In this document: positions 24,384 through 32,641 of the stretch, piece by piece
How the letters are laid out: each line of letters starts with the position of its first letter
Position numbering within the stretch: position 1 is the stretch's first letter
The notes under the pieces: generated by a model
Database searches by the model: none
Told to the model about the DNA's origin: nothing
Seen by the model: the letters and a program-made list of their open reading frames with translations, nothing else
From: Azohydromonas australica DSM 1124
GTDB lineage: Bacteria; Pseudomonadota; Gammaproteobacteria; Burkholderiales; Burkholderiaceae_C
Assembly (NCBI RefSeq): GCF_000430725.1
Contig: NZ_AUMO01000023.1
Location: 207,360-271,359, forward strand
Length of the DNA stretch: 64,000 nt
Reading direction: 5' to 3'
Program-made: the position numbers and the translations under genes

Positions 24384-26132
24384 TCACACCCAGGGCAGCG
24401 CCGCATCGCGCGCCATGACCTGCTGCCAGTGCCGCTGCGCCTGCGGCAGCAGCCACTGCAGGCCGAAGTCGGCCAGCGCGCGCTTGTCCCGGGCCCGGAG
24501 CGCGTCGCCGCCCTCGGCCGCAGCGCGCGCCATCGCCGCCCAGGCCCAGGCCAGCAGCAGGTAGCCCGTCCCCATCAGGTAGTCGTCGGCCACGCGCAGC
24601 GGCCATTCCGGGTCCTGCGCGTGGCCGTCCCGCAGCGCGGCGGTGGCCTGCCGCAACTGCGCGCATTCGCGCTGCAGGGCCGTGGCCAGGCGCGGCAGGC
24701 CCGCCTCGCAACGCGCGGCCTCGGCCTCGACCTCCTCCAGCAGCAGGCGCAGCGCAGCGCCGCCGTCGCCCAGCACCTTGCGCTGCAGCAGGTCGATGGC
24801 CTGGATCTCGTTGGTGCCCTCGTAGATCAGCGCGATGCGCAGGTCGCGCAACTGCTGCTCGATGCCGTACTCGTGCACGTAGCCGTAGCCGCCGAAGACC
24901 TGCAACGCCGCGCTCACGCCCTGGAAGCCCTGGTGCGTGCCGAAGGCCTTCACGATCGGCGTGAGCAGCGCCGCCTGCGCCTCAGCCCGCGCGCGATGGC
25001 TGGCGTCCTCGTGGTGCTGCGCCTCGTCGATGAGTTGCGCCGTGCGCAGGGCCACCACGCGCAGGCCCTCGGTGAGCGCGCGCAGCGTCCACAGCGTGCG
25101 GCGCATCGCCGGGTGCCAGGCGATGGGGTCGGCCTCGCCCGGCTTGCGCTCCACGGGCACCGTGGGCGCGCGCAGCTGGCGGCGCTCGGCGGCGTAGGCC
25201 AGGGCCGACTGCGTGGCCCGCTCCAGGTGGCCCAGGCCCTGCAGCCCGACGTGCAGCCGCGCCGCGTTCATCATCACGAACATGGCCTGCAGGCCACGGT
25301 GGGGCGCGCCGACGAGCCAGCCGGTGGCGTCCTCGTAGTGCAGCGCGCAGGTGGCGCTGCCGTGGCAGCCCATCTTGTGCTCCAGCGCGTCGATGTGAAC
25401 GCCGTTGCGCGTGCCGTCGTGCAGGAACTTGGGCACCAGCGCCAGCGACAGTCCCCGGGAGCCCGGCGGCGCATCGGGCAGCCGGCACAGCACCAGGTGC
25501 ACGATGTTGTCCGTGAGGTCGTGGTCGGCGCCGGAGATGAAGATCTTGCTGCCCGTCACGCGCAGCGAGCCGTCGGGCTGCGGTTGCGCCCGCGTGCGCA
25601 CCTGCCCCAGGTCGCTGCCGGCCTGCGGCTCGGTCAGCGCCATCGCGGCGAGCCATTCGCCGCTGGCGAGCTTGGGCAGGACCGTGGCCTTGAGCGCGTC
25701 GCTGCCATGCGCCGCCAGCGTGGCGCAGGCGCCGTGCAGCAGCCCCGGGTACATGGACCAGGCCTGGTTGCAGGACAGCAGCATCTCGTACAGCGCCGCC
25801 TCCAGCAGCAGCGGCAGGCCCTGCCCGCCCCACTCGGGGTCGCAGGCCAGCGCCGGCCAGCCGCCGTCCACGAAGGTTCTATAGGCCTCGCGAAAGCCGC
25901 CGGGCGTGCGCACCTGGCCTGCGTCGAGCGTGCAACCTTCCAGGTCGCCGCGGGCGTTGGTCGGGTCCAGGGCCTCGGACGCGAAGCGGCCGGCCTCCTC
26001 CAGCACCTGGGCCGCCATGGCGGCATCGGTGTCGGCGAAACGCGGGCAGCGGGCCCAGGAGGCCGGTGCCTGCAGCACCTGCTCGATCACGAAACGCATC
26101 TCGCCCAGTGGCGGGGCGTAGCGGTGTGCCAT
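24384..26132 (-). CDS. Acyl-CoA dehydrogenase (long, DmdC/AcdA-like form)
   Basis: A 582-residue flavoprotein, longer than classical acyl-CoA dehydrogenases (about 380) and matching the 590-600-residue group that carries a short N-terminal domain and a C-terminal extension. Signatures: ALTEPQAGSDLGQVRT for FAD and substrate binding, GSKIFISGADHDLTDN, QVFGGYGYVHEYGIEQQLRDLR, and YEGTNEIQAIDLL. It introduces a 2,3 double bond into an acyl-CoA and passes electrons to ETF. It ends a leftward cluster with a thioesterase, a thiolase and a feruloyl-CoA-synthetase-like enzyme, so an arylpropionyl-CoA-type substrate is plausible but unproven. The frame extends 10 codons further upstream; ATG 26132 begins the conserved MAHRYAPPL. 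Confidence 0.88.
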   Translation of the reverse strand: MAHRYAPPLGEMRFVIEQVLQAPASWARCPRFADTDAAMAAQVLEEAGRFASEALDPTNARGDLEGCTLDAGQVRTPGGFREAYRTFVDGGWPALACDPEWGGQGLPLLLEAALYEMLLSCNQAWSMYPGLLHGACATLAAHGSDALKATVLPKLASGEWLAAMALTEPQAGSDLGQVRTRAQPQPDGSLRVTGSKIFISGADHDLTDNIVHLVLCRLPDAPPGSRGLSLALVPKFLHDGTRNGVHIDALEHKMGCHGSATCALHYEDATGWLVGAPHRGLQAMFVMMNAARLHVGLQGLGHLERATQSALAYAAERRQLRAPTVPVERKPGEADPIAWHPAMRRTLWTLRALTEGLRVVALRTAQLIDEAQHHEDASHRARAEAQAALLTPIVKAFGTHQGFQGVSAALQVFGGYGYVHEYGIEQQLRDLRIALIYEGTNEIQAIDLLQRKVLGDGGAALRLLLEEVEAEAARCEAGLPRLATALQRECAQLRQATAALRDGHAQDPEWPLRVADDYLMGTGYLLLAWAWAAMARAAAEGGDALRARDKRALADFGLQWLLPQAQRHWQQVMARDAALPWV

Positions 26133-26192
26133 GTGTTCAGTCCTCGATGCGCGCCGCGCCAAAGGTGGTCTGCTTCACGCGCCCGCGGTGCA

Positions 26193-26609
26193 TCAAATGC
26201 ACAGCGCCTTGATGTCCTCGGGCACCTGGATTGCGCGGATGCGCCCGTTGTGCGCGTCGCGCACGACGAAGGCGCGCACCTCGGTGCCCTCGCACAGCAG
26301 CTCGTCGCCGCGCAGCACGCGGTGCCGGTGCGTGAAGGTCTTGTGGCCCCAGCTCTCGATGGTGGTCACCACCTGCAGCTCGTCGCCGTAGGTGGCCGGG
26401 CGCAGGAAGCGGGTGTGGATCTCCAGCAGCGGTGTGCCGACGATGCCGCGCTCCTTCTCCAGCTCGCGCCACGGCGGCACGCCGCGCGCGCGGAAGAAGG
26501 CCAGCGAGGCCTGGTCCATCCAGCGCGAGAAGTTGGGGAAGAAGACGATGCCGGCCGGGTCGCAGTCGCCGAAGTGCACCGTGACGGGATGGATGTGGGG
26601 CTTGTTCAT
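26193..26609 (-). CDS. 4-hydroxybenzoyl-CoA thioesterase family protein
   Basis: A 138-residue hotdog-fold thioesterase. The motif VHFGDCDPAGIVFFPNFSRWMDQA (residues 11-34) contains Asp17, the catalytic aspartate of the 4-hydroxybenzoyl-CoA thioesterase group. It lies 11 bases downstream of the thiolase gene and 60 bases upstream of the acyl-CoA dehydrogenase on the same strand, consistent with release of an aromatic acid from its CoA ester at the end of side-chain shortening. The same frame is open much further upstream only because of high GC; the ATG at 26609 is the clear start. Confidence 0.88.
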   Translation of the reverse strand: MNKPHIHPVTVHFGDCDPAGIVFFPNFSRWMDQASLAFFRARGVPPWRELEKERGIVGTPLLEIHTRFLRPATYGDELQVVTTIESWGHKTFTHRHRVLRGDELLCEGTEVRAFVVRDAHNGRIRAIQVPEDIKALCI

Positions 26610-26620
26610 GCCGGTATTCT

Positions 26621-27871
26621 TCAATGCCCGTCCGGGTTCTCCAGCAGTAGCGCGATGCCCTGCCCGCCGCCCACGCAGGCCGCGCTGATGCCCCAGCGTG
26701 CGCCGGCCTCGCGCAGCTGGCGCGCGACGGTGACGGTCAGCCGCACGCCGGTGGCCGCCAGCGGGTGGCCCAGCGCGATGGCGCCGCCATGCACGTTCAG
26801 CCGCTGCGGGTCCAGCTCCAGCTCGCGCTGCACCGCCAGCGCCTGCGCGCCCTGCGCCTCGTTGATCTCGAAACGGGCGATGTCGTCCAGCGCCAGCCCG
26901 GCGCGCTCCAGCAGCAGCCGGATGGCCGGTGCGGGGCCGATGCCCATGATCTCCGGCGGCACGCCCACGACGGCCGCCGCCGCCACGCGTGCCAGGGGCG
27001 CGCGGCCCCAGTCGCGCATCACGGCGCCGCCGGCCACCAGCGCCGCCGCGGCGGCGTCGGTCAGCACCGAGCTGTTGCCGCCGGTCTGAACGCCGCCGGG
27101 ATACACGCTGCGCAGCTTCGCCAGCACCTCGGGCGGCGACAGCCGCGGGTGCGTGTCGCGGTCCGCCACGGGCGCCTTGCCGGACAGGCGAATGCCGCGC
27201 GGCCGGTGGCCTTCCAGCTCGAAGACCTCGTTGGCCACGGGCACGGTCTCGCCCTCGAACCAGCCCGCCTCCTGCGCGCGCACGGCGCGCTCGAAGCTGC
27301 GCGCGGCGAAGGCGTCCACCTCCTCGCGCGTGATGCCGTACTGCCGCGCCAGGTTCTCCGCCGTCTGGATCATGGAGATGCCGGCGGCGGGGTCGGTGAG
27401 CGACTCCCACAGGGTGTCCTTGAAGCCCACCGGCGCGCCCAGCGTGAAGCCCTGGCGGTGGTCGAAGGCGGCGATGGGGTGGCGCGTCATCGAGTCCGTG
27501 CCCACCAGCAGCGCCAGGCTCGCGCTGCCCAGGGCGATCTGCTCGCCAGCCTGGCGGAACAGCTCGAAGCCGGTGCCGCAGATGCGCTGCACCATCAGCG
27601 CCGGCACTGCCTGCGGCACGCCGGCGTACAGGCCGATGTGGCGCGGCACGTAGAAATGGTCGAAGCCGCCGGGCGCGACGTTGCCTGCCAGCACCGAGTC
27701 CACCTGCGCCGGCGCCAGCCCGGTGCGCTGCAGCACCGCCCGCGCGGCCTTGATGCCCAGGTCGATCGGGTTCACGCCGGCGAAGGCGCCGCAGTAGTCC
27801 ACCTGCGGGGTGCGCAGGCCATCGAGCAGCCAGACGTCGTCGAAGCGGTTGAAGAGTCCGCGGGTCGCCAT
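26621..27871 (-). CDS. Thiolase (acetyl-CoA acetyltransferase family)
   Basis: A 416-residue thiolase. The acyl-carrying cysteine is Cys98 in MVQRICGTGFE, the catalytic His369 is in ALGHPLAATG, and the second cysteine Cys399 is in SAACVGGGQG; all three are intact. It cleaves a 3-ketoacyl-CoA with CoA, or runs in reverse. In this cluster the probable role is the last step of beta-oxidative shortening of an aromatic acyl-CoA. No enoyl-CoA hydratase or hydroxyacyl-CoA dehydrogenase gene is present beside it, so those steps would come from elsewhere. Confidence 0.92.
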   Translation of the reverse strand: MATRGLFNRFDDVWLLDGLRTPQVDYCGAFAGVNPIDLGIKAARAVLQRTGLAPAQVDSVLAGNVAPGGFDHFYVPRHIGLYAGVPQAVPALMVQRICGTGFELFRQAGEQIALGSASLALLVGTDSMTRHPIAAFDHRQGFTLGAPVGFKDTLWESLTDPAAGISMIQTAENLARQYGITREEVDAFAARSFERAVRAQEAGWFEGETVPVANEVFELEGHRPRGIRLSGKAPVADRDTHPRLSPPEVLAKLRSVYPGGVQTGGNSSVLTDAAAAALVAGGAVMRDWGRAPLARVAAAAVVGVPPEIMGIGPAPAIRLLLERAGLALDDIARFEINEAQGAQALAVQRELELDPQRLNVHGGAIALGHPLAATGVRLTVTVARQLREAGARWGISAACVGGGQGIALLLENPDGH

Positions 27872-27955
27872 GGGCGTGTCTTTCTTGAGGAGTGCATGCG
27901 TCCGCCCGGGCCCGTGGAAGGGCCCGGCCCGAACGGGCGGGTGGGAGGCAGCGCT

Positions 27956-29755
27956 TCAGTCGAGGCGGATCACGCGCGGATCGGCCGCGTCGGCGTAGAG
28001 CCGTTCGACCTCGGCGGCGCGGCGCGCGATGACGGCGCGCTGGTTGATATAGCCCTTGTCCGTGATCTCGCCGGCGGCGAGGCTGGGCGCCTCGGCCAGC
28101 AGCAGCACGCGCGCGGGCGACTGCGCGGAGCCGCCGGCCGCGTCGTGCAGCGCCGCGAGTTTCAATCGCAGCTCGTCGCACAACTGCTCGCGCGGCAGCG
28201 CCTCGGCCGCGGGCGTGAGGAACAGCAGCGCGCCCACCTTGTCGCGGTCGTGGCCCGTGATCACCGCGTCCTGCACCAGCGGCGCCAGCGCGGACACCAG
28301 CTTCACGCGCAGCGTGCCCACGGAGACCCAGGTGCCGCTGCCCAGCTTGAAGTCCTCCGCGACGCGGCCGTCGAACAGCACGCCCTTCTCGGGATGGGCT
28401 TCGTCCACCAGCCGGCCCGCGTCCCCGATGCAATAGAAACCTTCCTCGTCGAAGGCGGCGGCGCTGAGCTCGGGGTCGTCGCGGTAGCCGGGGAAGACAG
28501 CGGCGCCGCGCACGCGCATCTCCAGCTTCTGGCCGCTGGGCACGAACTTCAGTTCCGCGCCGGGCAGCGGGGCGCCGATGTTGCCCGCGCCTTCGAGCTT
28601 CCAGTGCGCAGAGGTGACGGCCGGCGCCGTCTCGGTGGAGCCCCAGGCGGTGGTGAGGAACAGCGGCTCCGTGCGCACGGTCGCCGCCACCGCTTCGAGC
28701 CGCTCCCAGCTCGCCGGCGCCAGGGCCGCGCCGGCGTAGAACAGCACGCGCAGGCCCTCGAAGAACTGGCGCGCCAGCGCCTCGTCCTTCTCCAGGTAGG
28801 GCAGCAGCATGTCCAGGCCGCGCGGCACGTTGAAGTGGATGTTGGCCTTGACCTCGCGCAGGTTGCGCAGCGTGTTCAGCAGCAGCCCGGGCATCGGGCG
28901 GCCCTCGTCGACGTAGAGCGTGCCGCCGTGGCTGAGCACGAGGTTGAAGTTGTGGTTGCCGCCGAAGGTGTGGCTCCAGGGCAGCCAGTCCAGCAGCACG
29001 GGCTTCTCGTGCGCCAGGAAGCGCCAGGCCTGGGAGATCATCTGCTGGTTGGCGCACAGCATGCGGTGGGTGTTGATCGCCACCTTCGGATGCCCGGTGG
29101 AGCCGGAGGTCAGCAGGTACTTGGCATGGTCCTCGGAGCGGATGGCGGCGAAGGCGCGCATCACCTGCGCGCTTTCGTCCTGCTGCAGCAGCTGCTCGAA
29201 GGCCAGCGCGCCGGGCAGCTCCTGCGCGCCGCGGCCCAGCACCACCGGGCAGCCCAGGTCCGCGGCGCGCAGCGCGGCGCCCTGGACGGTGGCGTCCGCG
29301 GCGTACACCAGCCCCGGGCGCAGCTTGTGCAGGATGCCGCGGAGCTTGCTGAAGTCGGGCCCCAGGCGGCTGTAGGCGCTGGAGACCGAGCAGGCCGGGC
29401 GGCCCACGTGCATCGCGGCCAGCGCCAGCAGCGCGTGGTCCACCGAGTTGTCGGAAAGCACCGTCACGGGCGCGCCGGGCGGCAGGTCCAGGTCCAGCAA
29501 GCTCTGCGCGATGCGGCCCACCTGGCGTCGCACCTCGCCCCAGCTCAGCAGCCGCCAGCCACCGCCGGCGTCGCGCTCGGCCAGCGCCGGCGCCTGCGGC
29601 GTCTCGCGCGCCCAGTGCTCCAGCCACTCGCCCACGCAGCGCACGTGCGGGCGCAGCACCTCGGGCGATCGCAGCACGAAGCTGCCGTCAGCACGGTCCT
29701 CGCGCTCCGTGCGCGGCGGCGCGAGCATGCGGGCATCGTCGAAGAAGGGGGGCAT
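27956..29755 (-). CDS. Feruloyl-CoA synthetase-like acyl-CoA ligase
   Basis: A 599-residue adenylate-forming enzyme with the sequence style of feruloyl-CoA synthetases: LLTSGSTGHPKVAINTH for ATP binding near residue 215, LDWLPWSHTFGGNHNFN near 255, TTAWGSTETAPAVTSAH near 365, and FDGRVAEDFKLGSGTWVSVG near 455. The GSTETAP and EDFKL(G/S)SGTWV segments are the features that separate this group from fatty-acid ligases. It would start degradation of ferulate or a related hydroxycinnamate. The ATG at 29755 has an AGGAG site; a GTG 14 codons upstream lacks one. It heads the leftward cluster and is divergent from a TetR gene across a 174-base gap with two inverted repeats. Confidence 0.85.
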   Translation of the reverse strand: MPPFFDDARMLAPPRTEREDRADGSFVLRSPEVLRPHVRCVGEWLEHWARETPQAPALAERDAGGGWRLLSWGEVRRQVGRIAQSLLDLDLPPGAPVTVLSDNSVDHALLALAAMHVGRPACSVSSAYSRLGPDFSKLRGILHKLRPGLVYAADATVQGAALRAADLGCPVVLGRGAQELPGALAFEQLLQQDESAQVMRAFAAIRSEDHAKYLLTSGSTGHPKVAINTHRMLCANQQMISQAWRFLAHEKPVLLDWLPWSHTFGGNHNFNLVLSHGGTLYVDEGRPMPGLLLNTLRNLREVKANIHFNVPRGLDMLLPYLEKDEALARQFFEGLRVLFYAGAALAPASWERLEAVAATVRTEPLFLTTAWGSTETAPAVTSAHWKLEGAGNIGAPLPGAELKFVPSGQKLEMRVRGAAVFPGYRDDPELSAAAFDEEGFYCIGDAGRLVDEAHPEKGVLFDGRVAEDFKLGSGTWVSVGTLRVKLVSALAPLVQDAVITGHDRDKVGALLFLTPAAEALPREQLCDELRLKLAALHDAAGGSAQSPARVLLLAEAPSLAAGEITDKGYINQRAVIARRAAEVERLYADAADPRVIRLD

Positions 29756-29796
29756 GCCGTCTCCTGGCGTGTCCGTGACCCGGGCTGGTCCAGACA

Positions 29797-29899
29797 CATA
29801 CGTTGGTGTATGGACGCATGCTAGGCATTGGCTCGCTTCACACCATGAGGGTTTGCGCGGGCTGGGTTTTCATCAAATCCATACAGCACTGCATGGATT
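29797..29899. promoter_or_regulatory. two inverted repeats, candidate operators of the divergent TetR regulator
   Basis: In the 174-base divergent gap, CATAC (29797-29801) pairs with GTATG (29808-29812) across six bases. AATCCAT (29876-29882) pairs with ATGGATT (29893-29899) across ten bases. Both contain CCATAC/GTATGG-like half sites (TGTATGG at 29808 and CCATACAG at 29879). One lies next to each gene start, the usual arrangement for a TetR protein that controls itself and the divergent operon. Confidence 0.45.
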
Positions 29900-29929
29900 C
29901 GGAGTGACCCGCATGGCTAACATGGCTGC

Positions 29930-30592
29930 ATGGAAAGCACCTCGCCCCGCCCTGCCCGCCCTCGCCGACGCGCCGCACCGGCGGCCTCCGAAGACGGCGC
30001 GCGCAACGCGCTCACGCCCGCGCACTGGATCGAGGCCGCCACGGAGCTGCTGGTGGACGGCGGCGTGGACCTGGTGCGGGTGGACGTGGTGGCCCGGGCG
30101 CTGGAGGTGACGCGCGGCAGCTTCTACTGGCACTTCAAGGACCGCGACGACCTGCTGGCGCGAGTGCTGGAAGCCTGGCGCGCGGGCGCGACGGAGCAGG
30201 TGATCGAGCGCTTCGAAGGCCGCGGCGGCCCCCCGCGCGAGCGCATCGCCGAGCTGCTGTCGCTGCCCTTCCGCGGCCCGGCGGCCGAGCGCGCGGCGCG
30301 CATCGAGCTGGCGATCCGCGACTGGGCGCGGCGCGACGCCATGGCGCAGCGCGCGGTGGACGAGGTGGACGCGCGGCGCATCGGCTACACCGCGCAGTGC
30401 TTCTCGGCGCTGGGCTTCGACATCGCCGAGGCGCGCTCGCGCGCCTTCATCCTCTACGGCCACCAGCTGGCGGAGTCGCTGCTGCGCCGCCAGGGCAGCG
30501 CCGCACAGCAGCACGAGCGCTGCACGCTGCTGGAGCGGCTGCTGGTGATGCCGGATGCGGTTGCGCCGGCAACCGGTACGGCAACGGGCTGA
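29930..30592 (+). CDS. TetR/AcrR family regulator of the adjacent acyl-CoA cluster
   Basis: A 220-residue repressor with an Arg/Pro-rich N-terminal tail (residues 1-25). The TetR helix-turn-helix spans about 30-77, with recognition part VARALEVTRGSFYWHFKDRDDLL. The remaining helical region is probably a ligand pocket for an acyl- or aryl-CoA (inference from context). It is divergent from the feruloyl-CoA-synthetase-like gene. It ends 10 bases from the convergent end of the rep gene. Confidence 0.88.
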   Translation: MESTSPRPARPRRRAAPAASEDGARNALTPAHWIEAATELLVDGGVDLVRVDVVARALEVTRGSFYWHFKDRDDLLARVLEAWRAGATEQVIERFEGRGGPPRERIAELLSLPFRGPAAERAARIELAIRDWARRDAMAQRAVDEVDARRIGYTAQCFSALGFDIAEARSRAFILYGHQLAESLLRRQGSAAQQHERCTLLERLLVMPDAVAPATGTATG

Positions 30593-30602
30593 CGCTGGCG
30601 CC

Positions 30603-32045
30603 TCAGGCCGTCGAGTCCCCCACCTCCGCCGCGAGCTCCAGCAACTGCTCCGCACTGGGCTTGTCCCAGCCGGGGCCGCGCGTGCCGTTGCCGTAGAAGC
30701 GGATGAAGTCCTGCACGAACAGCGAGTGCGTCCAGCCGCTGGTGTCGAAGCGCTTGAGCAGCGCGGACCGCTTCTCGGCCAAGTGCTCGCGGAACTGCTG
30801 CACCCACTGGGCGCGCTCCTCTTCGGCCAGGGCCAGGATCTCCTGCCGCAGCGCCTCGCGCGCGCGGCGCAGCCACTCATCGAGCCAGCGCGCCTGGCGC
30901 CGCGGCGCCTCGGCCGCCGCGGAGACCACCGGCGGCCGGGCGCGGGCGGCCGGCGCCGGCACGGCGGACAGGGGTGCGGGCGCAGGCGCCAGCGAGGGGG
31001 CCGGCGCAGGAGCGGCGGCCTTCTTGAGCACGCCCGGCAGCACGGCGCGCAGGTAACGCGCGGGGTTCTGCACCGGGTCGGCCACGCCGGCAGGCAGCGC
31101 AGCGCGCTTGTTCAGGCTGTCCAGCCCGGCAGACAACGCCTCGGGGCCGAACTCCTGCAGCAGCCGCTCGGCATCCTCCTGCTTCAGGCCGCTGCCGATG
31201 GCGCGGCCGATCAGCGGCAGGTCCACCGGCTCCAGCTCGCGCGCGGCACTGGGCCGGCTGGCCACGGCACGCGTGGCGCTGGGCTTGCGCAGGACGGCGA
31301 ACTGGATCTGCTCGATGGTCTTGTTGTCGGCGCCCTTGTGCTCCACCGGGCCGCGCACCTCGATGTCCGACAGCGCGTTGATCTCGGCGATGGCCGGCGC
31401 CAGCACGTCGCGCTTGAAGTAGCGGTACTCGGGCGGCTTGCGCGACGGGTCGTCCTGCTGCCCGGTGAGCACCGGGCGCCACCAACGCCAGTGCTGGCGC
31501 GCGGTGAGGTGGCTGGGGTTGTCGATGTAGCGCACGCAGATCTCGTACAGCGCCATGGCGGCATGGCTGCGCAGCTGCGTCACCACGTCCAGCGCGATGC
31601 GCGCGTAGCGGTCGGGTCCCATGAGCTGCTCGCGGATCTGCGGCGAGTAGGACCACTCGATGGTGATCGCACCGCTCTTCTTGTTCTTGATGAGCTTGCA
31701 GCCGGCCAGCAGCGTGGAGGCCTCCCAGACGTCGAACTCGCCCGAGGTCGGGCTTTGCCACTCCACCACCGTGCCCATGAGCTGCTTGAGGGTCTTCTTC
31801 AGCAGCTCGTAGTTGTTCGAGTCGAAGCGCGAGAGGTTGATGATCTCGCTCAGCGGCGCACGGTAGATGTCGGTGCCGCTCTGGCGCTGCGCCACGTGCA
31901 GCAGCACGTTGAAGGAGCGTCGTGCCAGCAGCGTGATCTTGCGGTCGCGCGGCATGAACGCCACGGCATTGACGTGCTTGCGCACGATCTCGGCGGATGC
32001 AGGCGGCTCCTCGTCATCATCGAAGAGCGGGGGTTGGCTGGGCAT
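30603..32045 (-). CDS. Replication initiator protein of the Rep_3 (RepE/RepA-like) superfamily
   Basis: A 480-residue initiator. Residues about 20-245 contain the two winged-helix regions of the Rep_3 superfamily (KHVNAVAFMPRDRKITLLARRSFNVLLHVA; YRAPLSEIINLSRFDSNNYELLKKTLKQLMGTVVEW; IEWSYSPQIREQL; YARIALDVVTQLRSHAAMALYEICVRYI), which bind iterons. A Pro/Ala-rich linker at about 335-380 precedes a C-terminal region of about 85 residues with WLDEWLRRAREALRQEILAL, shared by betaproteobacterial plasmid initiators. The start is ATG 32045; the frame is open 31 codons upstream but runs over an inverted iteron. Nine direct iterons lie just upstream (32132-32641), so this is the cognate initiator of the origin. 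It is divergent from parAB. Confidence 0.9.
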   Translation of the reverse strand: MPSQPPLFDDDEEPPASAEIVRKHVNAVAFMPRDRKITLLARRSFNVLLHVAQRQSGTDIYRAPLSEIINLSRFDSNNYELLKKTLKQLMGTVVEWQSPTSGEFDVWEASTLLAGCKLIKNKKSGAITIEWSYSPQIREQLMGPDRYARIALDVVTQLRSHAAMALYEICVRYIDNPSHLTARQHWRWWRPVLTGQQDDPSRKPPEYRYFKRDVLAPAIAEINALSDIEVRGPVEHKGADNKTIEQIQFAVLRKPSATRAVASRPSAARELEPVDLPLIGRAIGSGLKQEDAERLLQEFGPEALSAGLDSLNKRAALPAGVADPVQNPARYLRAVLPGVLKKAAAPAPAPSLAPAPAPLSAVPAPAARARPPVVSAAAEAPRRQARWLDEWLRRAREALRQEILALAEEERAQWVQQFREHLAEKRSALLKRFDTSGWTHSLFVQDFIRFYGNGTRGPGWDKPSAEQLLELAAEVGDSTA

Positions 32046-32066
32046 GGCGCCATGGTAGGCGATCAG

Positions 32067-32083
32067 GTGAGTGAACCAGGTAG
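32067..32083 (-). promoter_or_regulatory. inverted iteron in front of rep, candidate autoregulatory operator
   Basis: GTGAG-N6-AGGTAG is the reverse complement of the iteron form CTACCA-N6-CTCAC with one mismatch. It lies 22 bases upstream of the rep start codon, in opposite orientation to the nine origin iterons. In Rep_3 plasmids, Rep dimers repress their own promoter through such inverted half sites (family knowledge). Confidence 0.5.
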
Positions 32084-32131
32084 CGGCGCTCACACATCCA
32101 GCGCGCAGGCTCGGAGAGCTTCGTCCCGTCC

Positions 32132-32350
32132 TTACCAAAACAGCTCACGCATGTAGCGTGGCCGAGCAGGCTGCGGAGTGCCGTTTCCGGGGTGTGGGCT
32201 ACCAATAAAGCTCACGTGACCATGCCGCCGAAGGCTTGGAAAGCGTGGTGTGCACATGCGAGGGACTACCAAAACGGCTCACGTGAGCCGGTACTCCGGT
32301 TTTCGGCCAGGGATCTGGCAGCCGCGTCCGCCTTCCCAAATCTCCTCACC
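32132..32350 (+). repeat. iteron array I: four 18-bp iterons at 67-bp intervals
   Basis: Iterons begin at 32132, 32199, 32266 and 32333, exactly 67 bases apart each time. Their form is YTMCCA-N6-CTCACS: TTACCA/CTCACG, CTACCA/CTCACG, CTACCA/CTCACG and TTCCCA/CTCACC. All four have the same orientation. The 67-base period is about three times the 22-base period of array II, so bound Rep molecules would sit on nearly the same helix face. Confidence 0.85.
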
Positions 32351-32487
32351 CATGCTGGACGGAGCCTGAACAGGCCGGTGGTCCGGGCTGAGATGACCGG
32401 CAGGTCACGGCTGGCGTCGGATAGGAGGTAGTACAGGCCAGGAGCCGGACCTGGGATCGGCCGGTCCAGCCATGTTGCTCTGCACGC

Positions 32488-32504
32488 GTGAGTGGATTTG
32501 TGAA
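32488..32504 (-). repeat. degenerate inverted iteron between the two arrays
   Basis: GTGAG-N6-TGTGAA matches the reverse complement of the iteron (GTGAG-N6-TGGGAA) with one mismatch. It lies in the 185-base gap between arrays I and II. Confidence 0.35.
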
Positions 32505-32535
32505 ACGCCTGCGCTGTTTGCGGAACGCAGCACCC

Positions 32536-32641
32536 TTCCCTTATCCGCTCACGTGCGTTCCCAGCCTTCCTCACCTTCGTTCCCACGAATCCTCACGGAC
32601 GTTCCCAAAAGGGCTCACCACCGTTCCCACAAAAGCTCACC
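32536..32641 (+). repeat. iteron array II: five 18-bp iterons at exact 22-bp intervals
   Basis: Iterons start at 32536, 32558, 32580, 32602 and 32624, a perfect 22-base period (about two helical turns). The form is TTCCCA-N6-CTCACS (the first is TTCCCT). CTCAC is invariant in all nine iterons of arrays I and II, while the central six bases vary freely. This is the classic layout of a Rep_3 plasmid origin. Confidence 0.92.

Noticed and set aside
26193..29627. 1144-codon minus-strand frame that could be read as a fusion ending in the thioesterase
   Set aside because: Only the last 138 codons match a family; the rest runs out of frame through the thiolase and the CoA ligase genes, which have their own well-supported frames.
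26765..29824. 1019-codon plus-strand frame over the thiolase and CoA ligase genes
   Set aside because: Antisense shadow with low-complexity Arg/His/Gln composition.
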